64,000 bases of DNA from Blasia pusilla (Eukaryota > Marchantiophyta > Marchantiopsida > Blasiales). Under the pieces are notes generated by a model, which saw nothing but the letters and a program-made list of their open reading frames with translations, was not told the origin of the DNA and did no database searches. The first letter of the stretch is position 1. Every line of letters begins with the position of its first letter. Both the position numbers and the translations under genes were made by a program. The stretch lies in NCBI GenBank assembly GCA_050084515.1, contig CM114271.1:66092001-66156000 (forward strand). The letters run 5' to 3'. Shown here one piece after another: positions 47,633 through 58,500 of this stretch.

Positions 47633-50340
47633 TACTCCCCCTCAAGCTCATATAGATATCTCTAACGCCTAAATCATTTCTAAACATCTCAAACTTATCT
47701 CTAGATAATGCCTTTGTAAAGATGTCAACAATTTGTTGATCTGTACCTATATACACAAGATCAATTTCTCCTACAAGCACTTTCTCTTTGATAAAATGAT
47801 AGTGCACCTCAACATGCTTTGTACGAGCATGAAACACAGGGTTATTAACAAGCTTGATACTACTAATATTGTCTATATATATTACACTAGGTCCTAAGTT
47901 ACTAACACCAATCTCAACAAGTAATCGATGAAGCCACACCGCCTCACATGTTGTATTGGTTGCTCCTCTATAATCAGCCTTTGTTGAAGATAAAGAAATT
48001 ATAGGTTGCTTCTTTGAAGCCCAACTTATAGTTTCGCTTCCCAAAGTAAATGAATAACTAGATGTGGAGTGTCGATCAGACACACTTCCTGCCCAATCAA
48101 CATCAGTGAATCTCGGTAATTGAAAACTTGGAGAAGGTTCAAATTGAAACCCAAATTGAATAGAGAATTTCACATACCGTATAATCTTCCTTGCAGCATC
48201 AAGGTGAGGTTTTCGATGTGCATAAACTGGCTCATTAGGCCAAGAGCATAATTCAAATCTGGCTTGGTTATAGTTAGATAGATCAAACTTCCAACCATGC
48301 GCCTGTACATATTAGAATCTGCAAGCAACTCTCCTTCATCCACTCTTAGCTTCACACTCTGGTCCAACGGTGTAGACATTGGCTTACAAGCCGTCATATC
48401 ATATTTTGAAAGCATATGAAGAGCATATTGTCATTGTAGTAACCACATGCTTTCTCCAACCTTGATAAACTCAATATCAAGGAAGAACTTGAATTCTCCC
48501 AAGTCTTTCATATCAAATTCTGCTTGTAATTTAAGCTTCATTTCTTCTGTTATCCCAATAATCAGGCAATCGTCAACATACAACACAATGAGAATCGTAT
48601 GATCTTCTTCTCTCAAGACATATAACGAGGAGTCAGAATCACATATCCTAAAATCCAATTCTTATAAGACGTATGTAATCTTGCCATACCAAGCTCTTGG
48701 AACTTGTTTGAGCCCGTATAGAGCTTTCTTCAACCTGCATACGCGAAATGGAAACTTGGGATGCTTGTATCCATGTGGTTGAGTCATACATACCTCCTCA
48801 TATAGATCTCCATTCAAGAAGGCATTCTTGACGTCCATGTGATGTAATCTCCACTTCTTACTTATTGCAAGTGCAACCAGTGTTCTCGTAGTCGCCATCT
48901 TTGCAACAGGGCTAAATGTTTCCTCATAATCGATACTATATTGTTGTGTATAACCCTTAGCCACCAATCTTGCTTTGTATATGTTAATTGTACCATCTTG
49001 ATTGCGCTTGATTTTATAAATCCATTTGCAACCAATAGCTTCCTTACGAGAAGGTATATCAACCACGTCCCATGTTTGTTGATGTCTTAATGCAGCAAGA
49101 TCTTCCTCCATAGCTTCAATCCATTCGACTTTACTTGGAGCTTCTTCAAAACAACTTGGCTCTTGTTCTTGAAGGATAATCATCATATATTCATGATGTG
49201 TCGCAAGGAAACCTTCATTTATGAATCTATGAACTGGATGTGTAACTCTACTTGATCTACGAAGTTATTGTTAAGAGGAAGATGCCTCTGACATCTGACT
49301 CGAGCTTTGACTAGTGTCAACAGATTGAATACGTACTCTTCTCGTCCATGGACTCATAGATTTAACTGATGAATCTATGACCTCTCCTAATCCTGCACTA
49401 GTACTTGGGGAAGTTGAAGACAATGTCTGTTGGTTTACAGTCATATTCTCCCCCTCAATAGACGAGTTTAGAGGTCGAATAGGCTCAGATGGAGCATACC
49501 ATGACTTTAGCTCATCAAAGACAACATCTCGACTAATAATAAGTTGCCTAGAGAATAGAATGTAGCACTTATACCCCTTAGTTCCATCAACACAGCCAAT
49601 GAAGATACATCTTTCAAACTTAGGGTCTAATTTTTTATGTCTCTCAGAAGGAACATGAGCATAACAAATACAACCAAATACTTTCAAGAAGGAAAAATTA
49701 GGTTTTTTTCCTGTGAAGACTTCAAATGGAATTTTATCATGAACTGCTGTTGTTGGAGTTCGGTTGATTAAGTAGACTGCACATGCTACAACCTATGCCC
49801 AATACACCTTAGGCATGCTCTTCTCATTCGGCATAGCTCGTGCTGCTTCAGCAATATGTCGATTCTTCCTCTTAGCCACTCCATTTTGTTGTGGAATGTA
49901 ACGGCAAGTCACTTGACGTTGGATGCCATTCTGACGTATATAGTCATCAAACTCTGTTGAAAGATACTCTCCTCCTCCATCACAATGCAATTTCAAAACA
50001 TGTTCTCCAACACTGAGAATACCTCTGACTTGGCTTTCAGAAAGTATATCCATATATACCTAGAGAAGTCATCAATAAATGAAATAACGTACTGGAAATC
50101 ACTAAGGCTATGTTGTGATGTTGTCCACACATCACTGTGGATCAACTCCAATATCCTAGATGCTCTTCTACCTTGCTTTGGAAAAGGAAATCTAGCTTGT
50201 TTTCCAAATTGGCAAGCAGGACATACCTCTAACGTAGCAGGACTCGCTAATTTAGGGAGTCCTATTACTATATTAGTCAATGAAAGACTGTGTAATCTTT
50301 AAAGATTCATATGTCCAATTCTTTGATGCCACACATTTAG
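47633..50340 (-). mobile_element. Ty1/copia element, 5'-truncated
   Basis: Reading leftward: the end of the GAG-pre-integrase finger near 50330-50290 (VWHQRIGHMNL in a shifted frame) and the matching CPACQFGKQARF. The integrase core (50280-49790) has HSDVW and LHCDGGGEYL, with NGVAKRKNR where the family has a catalytic glutamate. Next come the integrase C-terminal part (49687-49271, KVFGCICYAHVP, KLDPKFERCIFIG), RT (49186-48431, WIYKIKRNQDG, FLNGDLYEEV, LYVDDCLIIG with YVDD intact), and RNase H (48173-47622, WASKKQPIISLSSTKADY, HYHFIKEKV). The order IN-RT-RH is diagnostic of copia. A few stops break the frame. Gag, protease and 5' LTR are absent: at about 50340 the sequence changes into a Helitron-associated region. 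Confidence 0.9.
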
Positions 50341-50359
50341 ATTTGTGACTTGTTGGCCG

Positions 50360-51028
50360 GTTTGACCATATATTGTTGTTTGAATCTCTAGATCTGTTTC
50401 TAATATAAACTAAAAATGAAGATCGCCCAGTATAGAAACCTCGGAGATAGGGAAATAAAAATGGGAACATGCTAGTCTCACTAGTGAGACGTGAATCCAA
50501 TGATATTGAAGATCTATCCATATGTAGTCTTTCCCTTATATTTGTTGAAGAGCGTAGACATACACTTCCATTATCAAATATATCAGTAGATGTCCTTTTT
50601 TGTACATGGAGGGAATATGAGATATCTTGTAATATATTTAACCCAAGGTGGTATGGATCATAGGCCATGCTATGGATAACGTGACCTTTAATTTGTGAAT
50701 GTTTGATTATACTCTGCACCGAGGAAGGTGGTAACACAACGAGCCCGGATGTTGGATGTGGTAACTCTAGAAGAGCTCTGTAATCTTTATACACGTCATT
50801 GATCTCCAAATTAACCATAAAAAACTGTTTGATAGGTGGATCTAGTGGAGACTGAACCCGTATCATGCTAGATTTAAAATTAAATCCAACAAGCGGGGAG
50901 TCTAACAAGGAGGTCATGGAAAAAAATCCTTTATGAAAACCGTTGAATTTATTTTCAATACATATTCTTGAGTCTACGAAAAAATGTTTCCTTTTATTCT
51001 GGTAGCAAGAAAGTTTTTTTACCGACAC
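50360..51028 (-). pseudogene. Possible Helitron Rep N-terminal fragment
   Basis: A - strand frame stays open for 251 codons (51028-50273). Its last 25 or so codons are copia sequence in a wrong frame; the rest is something else. Near its end it reads SETSMFPFLFPYLRGFYTG and SSFLVYIRNR, resembling the FPFLFP(H)G...F..Y...R segment of the Helitron-like N-terminal domain. Further upstream, IKGHVIHSMAYDP resembles the segment often preceding it. The Rep catalytic HUH and tyrosine motifs and the helicase are not here. If correct, this is a fragment of an autonomous Helitron joined to the truncated copia element. The reading direction is opposite to that of the short Helitron ends just to its right. 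The similarity is from memory and not strong. Confidence 0.35.
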
Positions 51029-51073
51029 ATGATTAGTCTTTTCACTCTAGTGTGATGCATGGGTTGCCCACTA
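50980..51073 (+). mobile_element. Helitron 3' end fragment
   Basis: The block from TTTCCTTTTATTCTGGTAGC to the hairpin region GTGATGCATGGGTTGCCCACTA is homologous to the right half of the Helitron at 51074-51253 (ATTAGTCTTTTCACTC, then the hairpin and CTAG). It is therefore the 3' end of another copy, immediately followed by the next one. Confidence 0.6.
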
Positions 51074-51253
51074 TCTATATCTCTCTATATTATTCTGGGA
51101 GAGTGCCTTTCTTAATTTGCAAACACCTCCCTGCTTGACATGTGGCAACCAGGCAGTAAGAAATTATTTTCTTTCCTTCGAGTAGCAAGGAAATTCTTTT
51201 ACGGGCACATGATTAGTCTTTTCACTCCCATGCGATGCACGGGTGCACACTAG
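51074..51253 (+). mobile_element. Short non-autonomous Helitron
   Basis: It starts TCTATATCTCTCTATATT after an A and continues with the family words GGGAGAGTGCC and TTGCAAACACCTCCC. It ends with a hairpin (CCCATGCGATGCACGGG) and GTGCACACTAG followed by T. These are the Helitron hallmarks: 5' TC, a 3' hairpin shortly before CTAG, and A|T insertion without target duplication. There is a second TCTATATTATT at 51084, so the true start may be ten bases in. It has no coding capacity. Confidence 0.75.
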
Positions 51254-53132
51254 TGATTTTTGTAGAGAAGTATTTTTATTTTAAGTTTATTTTCTAGATT
51301 CCTACTCTTATTAGGATATCTCATGTAGATATTAGGGTGTCACTTGTTATTATGTGATGAGTGTTCTCAAGATAATTTCTCTTGTTCATCCACACCATCC
51401 CTCCTTCTCTACTTTCTTCTTCATTTGTCATGTTTACTTGTTGCCCAATTTTGATTCATGTTTCTTCATTATACCACCTTTGATCACATCCATTTTTATC
51501 CGGATTTGTTTATTCACTTTCCACATTGTTAGTATTTCCATGTAACCTATACTTTATTTTGGGAGGGGGTTGGGCCTAGAAGTCCTAGGTAATGAAGGTA
51601 GATGAGAGTTTATGGTAGGGGGAGAGAGTCGGCGTGGACGGGAAGAGAGTCAATTATCAAGACAACTAGTTTGAGTGGGGGTGGTAGGGTTGATATTTGT
51701 GGGGGATTGTCTCTCGAGTTCGATGGAGAGGGTTTTCAAGGTCGGATGTGGCCTCAGGATACTTGAATCTTTGAGTCCCCCTCTTTTGTATTAACGATGG
51801 GTTTTCCGTCATGCATTTTTATTGAGGTTCATCATTTTGTTTGTCCTCCCCCTTCACTGTTCTCTCTATTTCAAGAGAAAACGGCGGTTGGACTTGAAAG
51901 AACTTACTGCTTTAGCACACTTAACGGCCATTTAAGAAAAAAGATTTTGCATATTTCCAACTTTCAACATGCTCCAGTATTGAACTTACCGGAGGAACTG
52001 TGTACTGGGTGGAGCCACTGACTATTTTAAGCAAAGAATTGGAAATAAAACACTCAACTTAAATCCCGAGCCTTCAGAGTATCTCCATGCTTGGTGGCCA
52101 ATTCCCATCCACCCTCATAATGTGGGATGATATGATCCTCGACCTAACACGTTCCAAGTACACCTTTGATCCAAAAAGCTACTCCCTTTCTAGATTTTCA
52201 TCTACAAAGCGCCTTCTCAAACCAAACCACCATCATTGATTTCTCACACCACCACTTCACCCAACTTCTAAGAGTAGGTATGACGTAATGACTTGTTCGG
52301 AAATTGAAATGACCCACTAGTCCATCTCCAATAGATGTTCCAATGGATTGCAGTACTCTATAAATGCATCATGTCAACAATTATCACCGATAGGATAGAT
52401 AACAACATTTTCTCCCCCCATGTCCAACCTCAATCTCCTGCCTTGGTTTGCTACTATGAAAATTTCTCTCATTTTCATCTCCAATAAATGCATATGAGGA
52501 TCTCAAGCTACTATATGGAGTAGATGTTGCCTCAATTGCTATTTGTCTAATCATGAAGTCTCCCTCGTTCTGATCTTCAAAAAATACATACGGGGGATGT
52601 TCTCAAGGTGCCGCACAGAGTAGCGAATACGCGTTAGAGCTGATGCAAAATATCAATCTTCTGCTCCAAGTAGACACAACCGTAGTGAGTAGAAAGGGAA
52701 AATTCTTGTTTCCTAATCCCACCTATGCACCTTAATTCTAACTCTCAATCTTTGCACTTCAATTTGCGCACGCACTTCGATTGTCCTTCGCGAGATTTAA
52801 GACGGTCTGCTCATATTCATGTGCATTCACGGGTATTGCACGACAATGTCTCCAAAAGCACTTTGCCTCAAAAATCAAGCTCGATCTGAGCATACCTATT
52901 AAAAAATGGAGGAGAGAATTCAAAAAAATTGAGCTCAAGCCAACACATGCGAAGTCCCAACACTATCAACCATGCCTCTACTACGGTAAGCCCTCCACTG
53001 CGGTACCTTCCTAAACCATGGTATGCCCTCCAGTGTGGTCCATACCTTGACAGCGGTACGACATGTTGAAAAATACGCGCCTTACATTCATTTGTAAGGA
53101 TAGAGATCGACTTGTCATTATAATTCTTATTA
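51254..53132. other. Intergenic, no gene recognised
   Basis: No protein or RNA gene was recognised. Open stretches are short. Near 52980-53030 a segment with GGTATGCCCTCCA and GGTAAGCCCTCCACTG is present in two near-copies. Confidence 0.4.
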
Positions 53133-53381
53133 CTAGTGTACGGCCCATGCTATGCATGAGAGTAATGATGCTGCAAACAAATTCAAAATGTTTTTCTTGC
53201 TGCAAGTAGTATGAGAAATATTTTCTTGTCGCTCAATTTCCATGTGTAAAGTATACAGGTGTTTCAAATTCTTTTTCTTGTTTCCCATACTATGGGAAAT
53301 ATTTTCTTGCTGCCCAATTGCCACGTGTTAAGTAGACTCGTGTTTGCAAATCAAGAAGGCACTCACCAATAATAATATAGA
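53133..53381 (-). mobile_element. Short non-autonomous Helitron
   Basis: On the - strand it begins TCTATATTATTATTGGTGAG at 53381 (preceded by A) and ends GCCGTACACTAG at 53133 (followed by T). A CATGCATAGCATG hairpin lies just before the end. The interior shares TGCCTTCTTGATTTGCAAAC and GTGGCAATTGGGCAGCAAG with the copies at 51.1 and 54.2 kb. Length 249 bases. In its middle the segment around AAGAAAATATTTC and TGGCAATT/TGGAAATT occurs twice. Confidence 0.85.
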
Positions 53382-54195
53382 TAATGACAAGTCTTATTAT
53401 GATTACAAACATCTCTATTCTTACAAACCGGACCATGGGCCAACGTCAGTGCCCGACCTTGGCCGTTGGCCGTTGTGACAAAATTCTGTTTAGACATTTT
53501 CATTATCATAGTCTCGAAGAATAGACTTGGAAACTTCACCTATATTTAAGTCGCTGTCTACCTAAAGTTCTCGTAAATTTCTTTCAAACTTCCATGCTTG
53601 CAATATATGATAGTGTATTTCCAACTATTACTTTTTATAACTTTTTGCTACAACTCTACACACTTACATGACAATTGTACAAACTTGCTCTATCCATAGA
53701 GATATATTTATGTTTTCTTATTTCTGTCATGTTGTTGCACTATTAAAGATTTATTTCCTTCTATTCAATTTCATTTTGTCCCTCTCAAAGTTCTCCTGTC
53801 CTCCACTCTATCTAATTATCATTTATATATTTCTCATGTACACTTCTTGAAATCTGCCACATTTACTCAAAATCACATTTTCAATAAACATGCAAAACTG
53901 CATAAACATATGTTACATTTCCTAATTATCTCTTCAATATGTTCTACAACACTTCAGTTCATTTTCACATTAAAGCTTCCTCATTGTACAAGTGATTTCT
54001 TATATATTTTAACTCCACAATTATTTTACTCACATATCTAAATAAATATACAACATTCATTCATACAAACGTGCTCACGTTTTACTCAAAAGACATAAGA
54101 TATAAATTTGTCCAAGTACGCTTTTGTAACCTTATCATTAATATTTTCATCACGCGTCCATTCATATTCTATTCACACATTCCGTTTCTTTACTA
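53382..54195. other. AT-rich spacer between Helitrons
   Basis: No gene was recognised. The sequence is strongly AT-rich with short open stretches only. Confidence 0.45.
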
Positions 54196-54407
54196 TCTAT
54201 ATTATTATGGGAGAGTGCCTTCTTGATTTGCAAACACCTCTATGTTTGACACGTGGCAATTGGGCAGCAAGAAAATGTTTCATATGTTACAGGAAGTAAA
54301 AAAAAAATCGAATTTATGTGCAACATCACTAATCTCTTCCCTTCACGACATATACAGTAGCTCTTCAAACACTTTTTTTATTTCGCGTGCATCATGGGAG
54401 CACCTTA
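54196..54407 (+). mobile_element. Short Helitron, first of a tandem pair
   Basis: It starts TCTATATTATTATGGGAGAG after an A and carries TGCCTTCTTGATTTGCAAAC and TTGACACGTGGCAATTGG. It runs through a 3' region with CGCGTGCATCATGGGAGCACC, where the next copy begins without spacer. Its own terminal tetranucleotide is missing or shared with the neighbour. Confidence 0.75.
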
Positions 54408-54620
54408 TCTATATTTTTATGGGTGCCTTCTTGATTTGCATACACCTATCTGCTTGACACGTGACAACTGGACAGTGAGAAAATATTTCACATGCTACAG
54501 GCAATAAAAAAAAAAAATTTGAATTTATATGTAGCATCATTAATTTTTCCCCTTCACAACCTATACACTAACTCTTCAAACATTTTTTATTCCCCGTGCA
54601 TCGCACTAGCACCTTATTAG
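54408..54620 (+). mobile_element. Short Helitron, second of a tandem pair
   Basis: It starts TCTATATTTTTATGGGTGCC directly after the A that closes the previous copy. It ends with a GTGCATCGCAC hairpin and GCACCTTATTAG, followed by T. Length 213 bases. It is homologous over its length to 54196-54407, in the same orientation. Confidence 0.8.
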
Positions 54621-55574
54621 TTGGACTTAACAAAACTTGTCCACCTAGAATACTCTACATTCTACTCACACTAAAATCATTTCTATAACCCCTTTAGGTC
54701 AAGGCCGCAAACTAGTTCTACTGGCGGGGTTTAGTGTATAGATGAGGCAAATCCTAGAGCAAATCAAAGTAAAATAAATCTGCATCGTCGTATTAATATT
54801 AAATACTAATACCACTCCTCTCCCGACTCGTCCGGCCCCGTGGTTTTGTTCGTTCCGTGTTGTTGGGCAGCCACGGACCGCAGCGTAGGCCCAGATGCGA
54901 ATCACGGAGCCAAAACAGGGGAAGGGCGAGACCTCGGGTGACCCCATGCAGCGAGGATGACCTTCTCGCTGTGGAGTCTCCAACGGAGTCGGAGTTCGTT
55001 GAAATGAAGGATGGGAGAATCGTGTATATTCTCGACTCATGAACTCAAAGTTGGCCCGATGGCCGGTGATCGCCATGGATGCAGACGCTTGGGTGCTTAA
55101 ACACTCTCTGTTGAACTAAATGGTATCGATTTTGGCCGCTGGTAGGGATGCCGCGTTGCGCCTTACTTTATTAGTGTGTCGAAGAGCGTGGCCTCACCAT
55201 CAACGAACGTAGAGTCAGTAGAGACAGATTGTGGATCGATAGAAATCCGCGACTCTGTCAGACAGTTACTGCACTCGTCATCCTGAGATTCATGAAACCT
55301 GGGTCTCCTCATTGGGGGATACATATTGTAGCTTGTAGAATCATGTTGTTGTAGCAGAGGAGTAGTCCCAGAGTTGGTCAGTGAATGAGCCCAGACATCC
55401 CTACATGTTGAATAGGAGGTCGGAATTGCGTCGGAACTGTTAGGGTTTTGGTCGCTTCAACGGAGGCAAGTGGAGCTGATCCAGTCGTCTGATAAGTGCG
55501 ATTTGGAGCAGACCTCATCAGTTTCTGGAGTTACGCGACGGACTAAGTGAGGCGGAGTTTGTGAGTAAGTCGAG
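54621..55574. other. Upstream region of the YJU2 gene
   Basis: The part at 54800-55080 is GC-rich. A 61-codon frame there (54857-55042, ending EMKDGRIVYILDS) is not recognised. The stretch before the start codon at 55575 is presumably promoter and leader; no element was identified with confidence. Confidence 0.4.
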
Positions 55575-58500
55575 ATGGGAGAGCGGAAGGTGTTGAACAA
55601 GTACTACCCGCCGGATTTTGATCCCGCGAAGATCCCCAGGCGGAGGCAACCCAAGAATCAGCAGATTACAGTGCGCATGATGTTGCCGATGAGCATTCGG
55701 TGCAGTACTTGCGGAAACTACATCTACAAAGGAACCAAGTTCAACTCTCGTAAGGAGGATGTTGTCGGACAGGCAAGTTGTCATCTCTTTCGTATTGTAT
55801 GAACTTGAGTTTTTCTTAAGGTTTTCTCTATATTCAGAGTCTTCCCCCCCCTCCCCGCCGTTTTCATTCGAAAGGTTGACAGGTAAGTTGGCATCTTTTT
55901 CTTGCTGTTTTGAGCATTACTTCTGTTGTGCAGAATTCTCCGATCCAAAATGTATTAAAAGTTTTTTTTTTCCGAAGGTTTTCTCTGTATTCAGAGTCTT
56001 TTTTTTTGTATTTTGACTCAAAAGATTGGCAGGTATGTTAGTGTCTCTTTCTCTTTGTTCTGTGTTTTAGTTCTATCGCAAGGAATTCTCTGTATCCAGA
56101 ACGTAATTTGAATGGCTCCCTTACTGAAAGGATTTGATTGTAATAGAAGCAGTAATGATGGGGCTTTGAGGTTTGTCTCATAATCACGTCTATAAAGTAT
56201 GCTTAAGTTCATGTTTTGAACTGATGCTCAGGACAAGACCAATAGTGATCCGTGCATAATGTTGTGCAGACTTACCTGGGAATTCAAATTTTGAGATTTT
56301 ATTTTAAATGTAGTCGATGTTCGGCAGAACTCACAATGATGACGGATCCTCAAAATAGTGACTATGTGATGGAGACGGGAGCAACCCGAAATTTTGAACC
56401 TTGGAGAGCTGCAGATGAGGTACTTCTGCTTGTTGAACATGTGAATGGCAGAGATCCCCACTTGGTATTGAAACCTCACTGTTTTAGATGTGTGTGCTGT
56501 TATCCTACTAGCTCTAAGTAGTAAGTGATCTGTGTAGTCCTTCAGTTTTCACAGGTGCAAATTTTTTTTCATCACCTTACAGGCTTTGGATGATGCAAAG
56601 AAGAAACGAGATGCAGAAGAGTTGGGTGATGCAATGAAGGCTTTGGAGAATCGCACACTTGATTCAAAACAAGAGATGGATATCATGGCTGCTCTGGATG
56701 AAATGAAATCAATGCGGGTAAGATTCTGAAGATCGACACTTACTTGAGTGCTTTGGTTTTGGTTGGAAATTTTCTTGCATTGATCTCAGTGAAGGCATTT
56801 AGTTTCCTATGGTAACTGTACGGTACTCATCACCCTGGATGCTTCAGGTTCGAATTGAATATTGGATCTTGTATGTTCCCATGATGTCAATTGTCTGTTT
56901 TCTCCAAGTTGCTCAGTGGTTGCTCCAAGGTTCAAGCTAGAAAATGGAGAAGCGCAATCTCATGACAGTTATGAATCTATCTCCGTGAAGACAAACTCAG
57001 TTGGTTGGCATCATACACAGGCACGGCATGCAGGTGTTGGCACAACAGAGATGCTGGAGGCATTGCGTCGCACAGCAGAGGTGAAAGTAAGGTTCCTAAC
57101 CTGTTTTTTAATCCTCTGTGTTACACATAAGAAGTCTGGCATATAAGAGTTTCAGCATGCTGGGAGCTGGATATTCCATGACCTCCTATTATTGTAAAGT
57201 GGGTCCATCATGATTGAATTAAATCAGATGGGATTGCCTCTACCAGGATGTTACCCCCTGTTTTATGTCATCGCTGCTACTTGCACTGGAAGGCATGATG
57301 GCAAAAAAAGCAGAGAATGACTACCCCCATTTGTTTGTTGTTTTCTGGTTGCTGTTCCAGTTTGGGTTGTACTAGTTTGTTCTTCGCTTGTTTCTTATTG
57401 TGGGCATGTAAGCTCTTCCAACAAAGTTCAACTTTGTTCTATTTGATTTATTCTCTGGATAACATCTCAGGGTTGATGCTTGTGCAGGAAAAGGAGTTGG
57501 CAGAGGAGGATGAGGAGCTCTTGCGTTCTGTAGTATTCCAGGTCAGTTAGCAATTTGTTCACAATTATTCATGCTTTATAACTATTTGATTGTGGTGACT
57601 TGATAAGCATACCGTGGATATGAAAATCATCTTGCCCACTCTCTCTATGATTGATGGCAAAAGTTCATGTTATTTCTGTTACTGGTCGGATTTTGGTTCT
57701 ATGTACTTACAGGTTCATAATACTTGATGGAAAATCGTTTCTTCAGTAATGACGATGTAACAATGTTTTGGTGCAGAACTCACAAAAATTTGTGTGGAGA
57801 CTGGATGATGACGATTTTGAAGAGGATTGCAAGTATGAAGATGCAGAAAGTCTGCAGCAACCGGAAAAGAAGGTAGGCAGTCCTTATTTGAATGAAATCG
57901 ATATATGTTGTTTGATGTGCAATCCCTTATCTTGGATGGGTTGAAAGTGGAGGAAATGCAAAAAGTCTTTTCCCTGTTAGCATTACCCACTTCTACTTCT
58001 CATAATATACTGGATGTTGTATCTTCTGAACACACCGAAATTTTGCAAATTGGAGGTTATTTTTTTGTCATATCACAATAGAGAGAATCAGTCAGTTCTT
58101 TACAAGTTCAGGAGGTGCTGTAACACAAAATGAGAACCAAACAAATACTGACTTTGATGATAGAGCCAATTTGTTTCTATAAGTTCCAAGAAGTCACAGC
58201 AGATTACAGATACACGGTATAATTTCACAGATGTGAAGTAAGAAAAGGAAACTTTGTACTTAGAAAACAATCAGAGAGATCTGATTGATCTTCTGCTCAT
58301 AGTCTTCCTCCTTACAGGAAGAAAAGACTCTCTACACTATTGATGCCTCTTAAGGCAGCAAACTATCTCCTCCAGCAGTAGGTCATCCAAAACATCAACT
58401 CCTTCATTCACAATAGGTCAGCCACCCAAGCTGAGGGCAGCATGAAGTTCGCACGTCCAGGAGCTGGGGAAAGTAGGGAAGAGAATAAGAGTGCTCTGGT

